Position numbers and translations under genes: made by a program. 64,000 bases of DNA from CAWHQZ01 sp963831645 (GTDB lineage: Bacteria; Pseudomonadota; Alphaproteobacteria; Rhizobiales; Aestuariivirgaceae), in the NCBI GenBank assembly GCA_963831645.1, contig CAWHQZ010000023.1:310001-374000 (forward strand), given 5' to 3'. Within the stretch, counting starts at the first letter, position 1; each line of letters begins with the position of its first letter. Below, in pieces: positions 53,303 to 62,192 of the stretch. The notes beneath the pieces are model-generated. The model ran no database searches. It was given only the letters and a program-made list of their open reading frames with translations, and had not been told where the DNA came from.

Positions 53303-55474
53303 ATGGCCGACGACACCCCCACTGCAATTTTAGACTTGGCCAACCCGGCTCGTTTCATCAACCGTGAGCTTTCCTGGCTTCATTTCAACCTTCGGGTTCT
53401 CGAGGAAGCGCGCAGCCCCCATCACCCTTTGCTCGAGCGGTTGCGGTTTCTTTCGATATCGGGTGACAATCTCGATGAGTTCTTCATGGTTCGGGTGGCT
53501 GGTCTGGTTGGCCAAATGCGTACCGGGATCATGGAGACGAGCCAGGATGGACTGACTCCTGCCGAACAGCTTGATCGCGTGCGCAAGCTTGCCCAGGAGC
53601 TGATGGCCGAACAGGATAGCCGCTGGCTGGCGCTGAAAACGGAACTGGCCAGAGCAGGCATCGCGATCGCCGATGGCGACAATCTGACGCCTGGGGAGCG
53701 TGCCTGGCTCGATCAGCGTTTTCTCGAACAGCTTCTGCCTGTCGTGACACCGATGGCCATCGATCCTGCCCACCCGTTTCCCTTCATTCCCAACCGCGCC
53801 TTCAATATGGTCCTCGAACTCCGCCGCAAGGACGACGGTACGAGGATGAAGGCGCTGCTGCCAATCCCGCAGCAGCTCGAGCGATTTGTTCGACTGCCTG
53901 GCGACAAAGCCCGCAACGAAGCCCGCTTCATAGTCTTCGAGGAGATGCTCAAGCTGTTCCTGCCCCGGCTGTTCCCCGGATATTCGGTCAAGGGGCAAGG
54001 CGTATTCCGGATCATTCGCGACAGCGACATCGAGATCGAGGAGGAGGCCGAAGATCTGGTGCGCGTCTTTGAAAGCGCGCTGAAACGCCGCCGGCGCGGC
54101 ACCGTCATCCGCATGGAGGTAGACGCCGCCTGTCCGGATAATCTGCGCCGTTTCATAGCCGCAGAGCTTGAAGTGCCGAGCGATGTGATAGTGCTTTGCA
54201 GCGGACTGATCGGCTACGCCGACACAAAACAACTTATCATCGACGAACGGCCGGATCTAAAGTTCAAGCCCTTCAATGCGCGCTTCCCGCAGCGCATTCG
54301 AGATCACGGTGGCGATTGTTTTGCGGCAATAAGGCAGAAGGACATAATCGTACACCATCCGTATGAATCTTTTGATGTCGTGGTGCAGTTCGTGCGTCAG
54401 GCAGCAAACGATCCCGACGTCGTCGCCATCAAGCAGATGCTCTACCGCACGTCGCAGGACAGTCCGGTGGTGGCCGACCTCGCCAAGGCAGCTGAGGCGG
54501 GCAAGTCGGTTACGGCGTTGGTTGAGCTCAAGGCGCGCTTTGACGAACAGGCCAATATTCAATGGGCCCGCGATCTCGAACGGGCCGGCGCTCAGGTCGT
54601 ATTTGGTTTCATCGAACTCAAAACTCACGCCAAGGTGGCCATGGTGGTGCGCCGCGAAAGTCGCGAAATGCGCACCTATGTGCACTACGCGACAGGCAAT
54701 TATCATCCGGTGACAGCCAAGATCTATACCGATCTGTCTTTTTTCACCTGTGACGCTGCGCTGTGTCGCGATGCGGCCCGGCTGTTCAACTTCGTGTCGG
54801 GCTACGCGCGGCCGGAGGAGCTTGAAAAAGTGGCTGTATCGCCCATTAACCTCAAGGAAAAGCTGCTCGCCCACATAGACGAGGAGCGCTCGCACGCGCT
54901 GGCGGGCCGACCGGCGCAGATCTGGGCCAAGCTGAACTCCCTGGTCGATCCCGGGATGATCGATGCCCTCTATCGAGCCAGCCAGGCGGGTGTGCGCATC
55001 GACCTGATCGTCCGCGGCATCTGTTGCCTTCGGCCGGGAGTTACGGGCCTGTCGGAAAACATCCGCGTCAAAAGCATAGTCGGCCGATATCTCGAGCACA
55101 GCAGAATTGTCTGCTTCGGTTCGGGCCACGGTCTGCCGCACCCCAAGGCGCGGGTCTATATTTCTTCGGCCGACTGGATGCCCCGCAACCTGCACCGCCG
55201 GGTCGAGACGCTGGTACCGATTGAAGTTGCGACGGTACACGAGCAGGTACTTGGCCAGATCATGGCCGCCAATCTCCGAGACAACCAGCAGAGCTGGGAG
55301 CTTCTGGCCGACGGCAGCTCGAAGCGCGTACATGCAGGCGACGAAGAGCCTTTCAATGCCCACAACTATTTCATGACCAATCCCTCTCTGTCTGGGCGCG
55401 GCAGCTCCCTCAAGGACAGTCCGCCACCAGCTTTGTCAGATCGCTTGCCCAGGAAGGTCGGATCGAGGAGGTGA
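53303..55474 (+). CDS. ppk: Polyphosphate kinase
   Basis: Ppk1 makes inorganic polyphosphate from ATP. The protein starts MADDTPTAI (723 residues) and has the family N-terminal FINRELSWLHFNLRVLEEA. The autophosphorylated histidine is probably His461 in VHYATGNYHP, followed by the PLD-like C-terminal half with SSADWMPRNLHRRVETLVPI. An upstream open stretch to 53231 is not family-like. ppx overlaps the end by four bases, so synthesis and degradation enzymes are coupled. Confidence 0.96.
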   Translation: MADDTPTAILDLANPARFINRELSWLHFNLRVLEEARSPHHPLLERLRFLSISGDNLDEFFMVRVAGLVGQMRTGIMETSQDGLTPAEQLDRVRKLAQELMAEQDSRWLALKTELARAGIAIADGDNLTPGERAWLDQRFLEQLLPVVTPMAIDPAHPFPFIPNRAFNMVLELRRKDDGTRMKALLPIPQQLERFVRLPGDKARNEARFIVFEEMLKLFLPRLFPGYSVKGQGVFRIIRDSDIEIEEEAEDLVRVFESALKRRRRGTVIRMEVDAACPDNLRRFIAAELEVPSDVIVLCSGLIGYADTKQLIIDERPDLKFKPFNARFPQRIRDHGGDCFAAIRQKDIIVHHPYESFDVVVQFVRQAANDPDVVAIKQMLYRTSQDSPVVADLAKAAEAGKSVTALVELKARFDEQANIQWARDLERAGAQVVFGFIELKTHAKVAMVVRRESREMRTYVHYATGNYHPVTAKIYTDLSFFTCDAALCRDAARLFNFVSGYARPEELEKVAVSPINLKEKLLAHIDEERSHALAGRPAQIWAKLNSLVDPGMIDALYRASQAGVRIDLIVRGICCLRPGVTGLSENIRVKSIVGRYLEHSRIVCFGSGHGLPHPKARVYISSADWMPRNLHRRVETLVPIEVATVHEQVLGQIMAANLRDNQQSWELLADGSSKRVHAGDEEPFNAHNYFMTNPSLSGRGSSLKDSPPPALSDRLPRKVGSRR

Positions 55475-56988
55475 CTGTCAGATCGGGGCTGGAGGTCAGG
55501 CCATCGCGCACGAAGCCGGTGGCTGTAGTTGATATCGGCTCAAATTCTGTCCGGCTGGTGGTGTACGAAGGCCTGTGCCGCAGTTCGGCTCCGCTGTACA
55601 ACGAGAAGGTGCTCTGCGGTTTGGGCGCCGGCGTGGCTCTTTCCGGCACGCTGTCCGACGCGGCGGTTGCCCGCGTTCTCGCGGCACTCAGGCGGTTCCG
55701 CGCGTTATGCCGTTCGATCGGCGCAACGCCGATCGCTGCCGTCGCTACTGCTGCAGTAAGGGAGGCGAAGAATGGCCCGGCCTTCATTCGCCAGGCCCGA
55801 GCGGCGCTCGGGGCATCGATAGATGTGCTTTCCGGCAGGCAGGAAGCTCAATTCGCGGCCCTTGGGGTTCTTTCGGGCATCCCTGATGCCGACGGCGTGG
55901 TCGGTGACCTCGGCGGCGGCAGTCTTGAGCTTGTCGATGTCCGTGACGGCAAAATGCGGGACGGAGTTACGTTGCCGATCGGAGCCCTGCGGCTCATCGA
56001 CCTGTCCGGCGGATCGATGAAGGCGGCGCGACGGATCGTCGAAGAATCTTTGCTGTCCACGAGGCTGCTCGATCGACTGCGCGGACGCGACCTATATGCA
56101 GTTGGAGGAACCTGGCGAAGTCTGGGTCGCCTGCACATGGCGCAGCAGGAATATCCTCTTCATGTGCTTCACCAATACCGGATTGCGCGCGAGGCAGCTC
56201 GTTCGGTCGCCGAGCTTGTCGCCGGGCTCTCACCCGCATCATTGAAGGATATTCGTGTCCTCTCCCGCAGCCGATCCGAAACATTGCCTTTCGGCGCCAT
56301 GGTGCTCGAGCGGCTCCTCGACCTATCCCGGGCCCGCAGCGTGACAATATCGGTATTCGGAGTGCGTGAGGGGCTGCTTTACTCCAAACTCGACAAGCGC
56401 CGGCGGCAACAGGATGTGTTGCTTGCGGCATGTTGGGACATCACTCGGCGATACGCACGTTCGCCGCGCCACGAGCTTGAGCTGTGCGAATGGACCGACG
56501 GCCTCGTAAGGTCGGAATCGTTAAAGGAAAGCAGCGAAGAGCAGCGGCTGCGCCACGCCGCGTGTCTGCTTGCCGATATCGGCTGGCGCGCCCATCCCGA
56601 ATATCGGGGCAGCCGCTCCCTCACCATCATCTCGCAGGCGGCGTTTGTGGGGGTCGATCATCCCGGTCGGGTTTTCCTCGCCCTCACCGTGTTCTTTCGC
56701 TACGAGGGCCCCGACAGTGAAGATGCGCCGCAAGAGTTCCTGCGGCTCATTGATGAGCGTCAACTCGAGCGGGCCCGCTACCTCAGCGCCGCCATGCGGC
56801 TCGCCTACGTTCTTTCTGCCGCCATGCCCGGACTACTGCCCGCCATCAAGCTCCGACAACGCCCCGGCAAGGAGTTGCTCCTCCGATTACCCAGAAAGCA
56901 TGGGGACCTCATGGGGGAACGCGTCGAGAAGCGATTGGCGGAACTGGCGTTCCACCTCGGCCTCAGTCCGCGCATCAAGGTGGCCTGA
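55471..56988 (+). CDS. ppx: Exopolyphosphatase (Ppx/GppA family)
   Basis: The 505-residue enzyme belongs to the sugar kinase/Hsp70/actin fold: VVDIGSNSVRLVVYEG and GDLGGGSLELVDV are its nucleotide/phosphate motifs. A C-terminal HD-like domain (about 310-500) is also present. It shortens polyphosphate or pppGpp. The GTG start lies inside the ppk stop (GTGA), indicating translational coupling. Confidence 0.92.
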   Translation: MTVRSGLEVRPSRTKPVAVVDIGSNSVRLVVYEGLCRSSAPLYNEKVLCGLGAGVALSGTLSDAAVARVLAALRRFRALCRSIGATPIAAVATAAVREAKNGPAFIRQARAALGASIDVLSGRQEAQFAALGVLSGIPDADGVVGDLGGGSLELVDVRDGKMRDGVTLPIGALRLIDLSGGSMKAARRIVEESLLSTRLLDRLRGRDLYAVGGTWRSLGRLHMAQQEYPLHVLHQYRIAREAARSVAELVAGLSPASLKDIRVLSRSRSETLPFGAMVLERLLDLSRARSVTISVFGVREGLLYSKLDKRRRQQDVLLAACWDITRRYARSPRHELELCEWTDGLVRSESLKESSEEQRLRHAACLLADIGWRAHPEYRGSRSLTIISQAAFVGVDHPGRVFLALTVFFRYEGPDSEDAPQEFLRLIDERQLERARYLSAAMRLAYVLSAAMPGLLPAIKLRQRPGKELLLRLPRKHGDLMGERVEKRLAELAFHLGLSPRIKVA

Positions 56989-57007
56989 AGGAGAGAATCC
57001 CTCGGCG

Positions 57008-58195
57008 CTACTCCGCCGCCTTCATCTCAGGAAGGGAATTGCCGTGATACGGCATCAGCTGCGGTTTCCCGTTGTGGAGTCCGATTGCCATGTGTCCGGA
57101 CTTCACCTGGAGCGCAATTTCGCCGAAGACAGCGCGCCGCCAGCCTTTTGACAGGGGCACATCGGCGAAATCATCCATGGCCAGTGCCTCGAGATCGCTG
57201 GCGCTTGCCACGATTCGCGGAGCGATGCCTTCCCGGTCGCATACCACCTTCAGCGCAAGTCTCAGCACATCGGCGATGACCGAGGCCCGCTCCGTCAGCA
57301 ACACCTTCTGATCCTCGAGCTTCGGCAGGGTTTGCGGATCCGCCCCCAGACCTGCCGCAACCGCCTTCAACAACGTCTCGCCGATCCGCGACCCTGCATA
57401 CCCGCGCGGCAGCGCTCGCAGCGTCTTTAGGGCTGTCTGATCGCCAGGCGCTTGGGTCGCAATCTCGGCAATCGCCTCATCTTTCAACACACGGCTGCGG
57501 GGAACGTTGCGCTCCTGGGCCTCCCGTTCGCGCCAGGCCGAAACCGCCATGAGCACGGCAAGCTGCTTGCAACTCCTTGGCCGGAACTTCACTCGCCGCC
57601 AAGCCTCCTCGGGGTGAGTTTCATAGGTCGCAGGCGAGGTCAGCACCGCCATTTCCTCGTCCAGCCATTGTTCGCGGCCGGACCGATCGAGGAGGTCCCT
57701 GAGCTTTTCGTATATGAGTCGCAGATGAGTTACATCCGACAAGGCATAGGCGAGCTGCTTGGTCAGAAGGGGTCTGCGGCTCCAGTCGGTGAACCGCGAA
57801 GATTTGTCGATTTGTACCTTGGCGATCCTGCGCGCCAGCACCTCATAGCCGACCTGATCGCCAAATCCGCATACCATTGCGGCTATTTGCGTGTCGAACA
57901 GCGGTTGTGGAATCAGTTTCGCCTTCAGCCACACAATCTCCAGATCCTGCCTTGCGGCATGGAAGACCTTGACGACCTTACGGTTGCCCATCAGGTCGAA
58001 AAAGGGCTTGAGATTGATATTTTCGGCCAGAGGATCAACAATTGCCTGGTGATCCCTGCCGGCAATCTGGATCAGACACAGCACCGGCCAAAAGGTCTGT
58101 TCGCGCATGAATTCCGTGTCGACGGTGACAAACGGGTCGCGAGCAAGATCGTGGCAGAGGCCCTTCAAGCCCTCGGTCGTGGTAATAATTTCCAT
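57008..58195 (-). CDS. rnd: Ribonuclease D
   Basis: RNase D trims the 3' ends of tRNAs and other stable RNAs. The 395-residue protein has the DEDDy exonuclease motifs VDTEF (Asp26, Glu28), FHAARQDLEIV and LSDVTHLRLIY, followed by HRDC-like helical domains. The ATG at 58195 is just five bases after the MFS stop on the same strand, so the IS insertion upstream may affect its transcription. It converges with ppx. Confidence 0.94.
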   Translation of the reverse strand: MEIITTTEGLKGLCHDLARDPFVTVDTEFMREQTFWPVLCLIQIAGRDHQAIVDPLAENINLKPFFDLMGNRKVVKVFHAARQDLEIVWLKAKLIPQPLFDTQIAAMVCGFGDQVGYEVLARRIAKVQIDKSSRFTDWSRRPLLTKQLAYALSDVTHLRLIYEKLRDLLDRSGREQWLDEEMAVLTSPATYETHPEEAWRRVKFRPRSCKQLAVLMAVSAWREREAQERNVPRSRVLKDEAIAEIATQAPGDQTALKTLRALPRGYAGSRIGETLLKAVAAGLGADPQTLPKLEDQKVLLTERASVIADVLRLALKVVCDREGIAPRIVASASDLEALAMDDFADVPLSKGWRRAVFGEIALQVKSGHMAIGLHNGKPQLMPYHGNSLPEMKAAE

Positions 58196-58199
58196 CAGC

Positions 58200-59200
58200 C
58201 TACCTGGACCCCACCTCACCTGAGTCTGTCACCCCGGTCAACGTCTCTGCGAGCCGCTCGCCCGGTTCCGGCCGTACAGCTATCCGAATGGCGGCCAGGA
58301 CGGCCAGTCCGCCGAGCACCGCAGCCAGGTAGCCGTAAAACCCGGGACGCCCAAACTGGTCGAACAGGGTCACGGCCGCCAGAGGCCCAATCACGGCGCC
58401 ACAGGAAAAGAAAAACGACAAGCCGGAAGCCATGATCATGTATTGCCCGGCTTGCGCTCTGTCATTGGCATGAGCCGAAACCAAGGCATAGAGCGGTAGC
58501 GTTGCAGCCCCGTATACAAAAGCGCAGGCGAAGGCAACCGACGGGACGAGGTGATCGACGAGCGCGAGAACCAACGCCGCCGCTGAGCCGCAGGCGGCTG
58601 CAACCGCAAGGGCGAGGCGGCGATCCGCCCGGTCGGACAAATATCCGAACGGGAACTGACACAGAACGGCGCCGGCAATTGCGCAAGCGACGAACGTGGC
58701 GATTTGACCCAGCGTGAACCCTTGTGAGTTGAGTTGCAGGGGGTTGATCAGCCAGAACGCCGAATTGTTGAGCCCGACGACCACGCAGCCGGCCGCTGCG
58801 ATGGGCGACACGGACCAGGTCGCCCGTGGATTGACCTTGAACAATCGCGGCGGCTGCGGGTCAGACCTGTCGCCGAGCGTTACGGGAATAACCGACAGGC
58901 AGGTCAGGATTACCATGAACGAGAAGGCTGCCGAGCCGAGGCCGAGCCACGGCATGACGTATTGCCCGGCCGCCACGCTTGCCAGATCGACAATTCGGTA
59001 CACGCTGAAAACCGGACGCGGTTTTGATTTGTCGAAACCGCATTCAGCCAGCTTTCCATCAAGGCGAACATGCCGGCGAAGCAGAAGCCGATGCAGGTCC
59101 GAATGGCGATCCAGGCCCACGCTTCCACGACGAGGGTGTAGCCGAGAGTGCCGGCCGCAATAAGCGCTGCCAGCGCGGCAAAAACCCGGATATGGCCTAC
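58200..59200 (-). pseudogene. C-terminal part of a YcaD-like MFS transporter, split by an IS and frameshifted
   Basis: Reading from 59200 downward, the frame HIRVFAALAALIAAGTLGY continues the N-terminal fragment at 61843-62043. After NAVSTNQNRVR a missing G near 59012-59015 changes frame, and VFSVYRIVDLASVAAGQ follows in the new one. The rest (to the TAG at 58202-58200) has the expected MFS helices. The intact gene would encode about 400 residues of the YcaD-type MFS family. The transporter is inactive twice over. Confidence 0.85.
59195..59200. repeat. Left target-site duplication of the IS21 element
   Basis: GCCTAC at 59195-59200 is repeated at 61837-61842 directly outside the other end of the element. 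Removing the element and one copy restores the MFS frame across the junction. Confidence 0.85.
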
Positions 59201-59371
59201 TGCGGAATCCGGTGCAACGCGGACACCGATTCCACGGCAAGGCGGACAGCAATCCGGTGATTGCGGACAGCAGGTGATGGCGGCGTAGAGAGCGCTCCCG
59301 TCGACAGTCGAATCAGCTGATCGGTCTCCCTGGCAACCAGGGGGTGACCGATGCCAGCGGAGAGAGTGTCG

Positions 59372-60900
59372 ATGAGGAAGATACGTGACGTGCTGCGTCT
59401 GACGCACGCGATGGGGATGAGCCGGCGGCTTGGTCGGCGAGGCGACGGGGATCGGCAAGACGGCGGTCGGCGAGTACGTGCGTCGCGCGGCCGTGGCGGG
59501 TCTCAGCTGGCCGCTCCCGGACGAGATCGATGATGCCGAGCTGGAGCGGCGGTTGTTTCCGCCGACGGATGCAGCGTCGTCCGCGGCGCGCACCGAGCCG
59601 GACTGGTCGCACATCCATGCGGAGCTGAAGCGGCGCGGGGTGACGCTGGCTTTGCTCTGGCAGGAGTATCGCGCCGAGCACGCCCAAGGCTACGCCTACA
59701 GCTGGTTCTGCGAGCGGTACAGCGACTGGCGGAAGTGCATCACGCCGACGATGCGGCAGACGCATGTGGCCGGCGAGAAGCTGTTCGTCGACTGGGCCGG
59801 CGACACGATCCCGGTGTTTGATCCGGCGACCGGGCGAGGAGCATCGCGCGCACATCTTCGTCGCGGCGCTCGGCGCGTCGAATTACACCTACGCCGAGGC
59901 GCGCTGGAGCGAGACGCTGCCCGACTGGATCGGCGCGCATGTGAACGCGCTGGCGGCGATCGGCGGCGTGCCGAAGGCGCTCGTGCCCGACAATCTGAAG
60001 GCCGGGATCACCAAGCCGTCGCGCTACGAGCCCGGCATCAACCGGACCTACCAGGACCTCGCCGACCACTACGGCTGCGTGGTGCTGCCGACGCGCGTGA
60101 GGAAGCCACGCGACAAGGCCAAGGTCGAGGTCGCGGTCCAGATCGTCGAGCGCTTCGTGCTGGCGAAGCTGCGCAACCGCCGCTTCTTCTCGCTGGCCGA
60201 GCTGAACGCCGCGATCCGCGACTGCGTAACGACGATCAACGCCAAGGTCATGACGCCGCATCGGCAAGAGCCGCCACGAGCTGCTGGAGACGGCTCGACC
60301 GCCCGGCGCTCAATGCGCTGCCGACGACGCCCTACTCGCTATGCGGAATGGAAGCGGGCCCGCGTCGCGCCCGACTATCACATCGAGATCGCCGACCACT
60401 ACTACTCGGTGCCGTCGCGGCTGATCCGCGAGATCGTCGAGGCGCGCATCACCAGCGCGACGGTCGAGGTCTTCCACAAGGGCCAGCGGGTCGCGAGCCA
60501 TGCGCGTCTCGAGCCGTTCGCAACCGGCACACGACGATCACCGAGCACATGCCGAGCGCGCACCGCCGCTACGCCGAATGGACGCCGGCCAAGATGATGA
60601 GCGAGGCGGCCAAGGTCGGCCCGGCGACCATCGCGCTGTTCGAAGCGATCATGAAGGCAAAGCCTCATCCCGAGCAGGGCTTCCGATCGTGCCTGGGCAT
60701 CATCGGGCCTGGCGAGAAGCTACGGCGTACCGACGCGTCGAGGCCGCAGCCGGCGCGGCAACGACATCGGCGCGACCACCTACGGCTCGATCGCCTCGAT
60801 CCTCAAGACACGGGCTCGACAAAGCCTACGCCAACTCGAAAGCGCCGGACGGCCCGCCGATCCGGCACGCCAACATCCGTGGTCTGGCTACTACCACTGA
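59372..60900 (+). pseudogene. istA: istA, IS21-family transposase (multiple frameshifts)
   Basis: Segments in different frames together give an IstA protein of about 510 residues: MRKIRDVLRLTHAMGMSRR, LVGEATGIGKTAVGEYVRR (HTH), the integrase core with GEKLFVDWAGDTIPVFDPATG and HIFVAALGASNYTYAEA, then VPDNLKAGI and a late DIGATTYGSIASIL. Frame changes occur near 59430, 59830, 60255, 60290, 60338, 60510 and 60715, at least seven in all. The stop TGA is at 60898-60900. No functional transposase can be made. Confidence 0.88.
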
Positions 60901-60957
60901 CGCAACGGATGCACGGCGAACGAACCCCGCGGGCAAATGAAAACGAAAGGAGAGACA

Positions 60958-61718
60958 ATGCTCACGCATCCCACCCATGACCGCCTGGTCGCGCTCGGGC
61001 TCACCGGCATGGCCAAGGCGCTGGAGGAGCAACGCAAGCAGCCCGACATTGCCGCGCTCGCTTCGAGGAGCGGCTCGCCCTCATGGTCGACCGCGAGGCG
61101 ATCGAGCGCGAGAACAAGCGACTCGTCAGCCGATTGAAGTTCGCCAGCCTGCGCCAATCGCCGTCGTCGAGGATGTCGACATGAAGGCGCCGCGCGGTCT
61201 CGACAAGGCACTGTTCGCCAAGCTCGTCGCCGGCGACTGGATCGCACGGCACCAGAGCTTGCTGATCTGCGGCCCGACCGGCATCGGCAAAAGTTGGCTT
61301 GCTTGTGCGCTCGGCCACAAGGCATGCCGCGACGATCGCTCCGTCCTCTATCATCGCCTGCCAAGGCTGTTCGATGCCCTGGCACTCGCACGCGGCGACG
61401 GCCGTCATGCACGGCTGCTCAAGAGCCTGGCGCGCGTCGAACTGCTGATCCTCGACGATTGGGGCCTCGCCACGCTGACGCCGGAGCAGGGTCGCGACAT
61501 CCTGGAGATCGTCGACGATCGGCACAATCGCGGCTCGACCGATCGTGACCAGCCAGCTGCCGGTCGAGCACTGGCACGAGGCGATCGCCAATCCGACCAT
61601 CGCCGACGCCATCCTCGACCGGCTCGTGCACAACGCGCATCGGTTAACGCTCAAGGGCGAAAGCCTGCGCAAGGCCGCCGCCAAACGCGCCGGACTTGAC
61701 CTCAAGCAGGACGCATGA
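60958..61718 (+). pseudogene. istB: istB, IS21-family transposition ATPase (frameshifted)
   Basis: The start MLTHPTHDRLVALGLTGMAKALEEQ follows a GGAG ribosome-binding site. Walker A GPTGIGKS and Walker B LLILDDWG are readable, and the C terminus ends LKGESLRKAAAKRAGLDLK with a TGA at 61716-61718. Frame changes near 61060-61075, 61145 and 61535 break it. IstB is the AAA+ helper that selects targets for IstA. Confidence 0.87.
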
Positions 61719-61836
61719 CCCCATGAAGCCGTCGACGGGAGCCGCTGTCCGCCTTCACCGGAATGCTGTCCGCCATCGACCGGAATCACTGTCCGCCTTC
61801 AAATGGAATGCCTGTCCGCCATCACCGGAATACGCA

Positions 61837-62043
61837 GCCTACCTCGCGCACCAGCCATGGGTGGACAAAACAACCACAGATATAGCCCGTGAAGTAACCC
61901 GCACCGAGGAGTCCGATCAGCCCATTGGGAAAGCCCTCCTGCGCGCCGCGGAGGGAAAGCAAGGTGGATTGCAGCCCATTGCCGCCGAGCAGCAGCGCCG
62001 CGGCAAGAAACATCGGAATTAATGTGCGTACCGTGGCGAGCAT
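61837..62043 (-). pseudogene. N-terminal fragment of the YcaD-like MFS transporter
   Basis: The fragment starts at the ATG at 62043 (MLATVRTLIPMFLAAALLLGG) and covers the first two membrane helices of an MFS protein to LVREVG, where the IS begins. In the element it runs on for a few codons to a stop. The 6-base target duplication (61837-61842) is included here. It is divergent from aspS with about 150 bases between them. Confidence 0.83.
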
Positions 62044-62192
62044 GCCATGCCAGTAGCAAGGCAACCCCGATGCGGCAACGGGGCTGCGGCAACCTTGAAG
62101 CTCATCCGTCGCGGCTCGCCCTCAATCTTGACAAGGATGCCCCTCCGTGCGCCTTCTCCGCCGCTCAATTTCGGCCCGCCAGGATCGACTGA

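Larger units (their letters stand above)
59201..61836 (+). mobile_element. IS21-family insertion sequence, decayed (2636 bp)
   Basis: The element starts TGCGGAATCCGGTG and ends with the inverse of TGCGTATTCCGGTG (12 of 14 identical), with TG and CA at the tips as in IS21. The left end repeats a GCGGACA unit near 59219, 59241 and 59262. The right end has four copies of CTGTCCGCC at 61745, 61766, 61789 and 61812, spaced 21-23 bases. These are typical multiple transposase-binding sites. It encodes istA and istB, both full of frameshifts, so the copy should be unable to move on its own. Its G+C looks higher than its surroundings. Confidence 0.92.
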
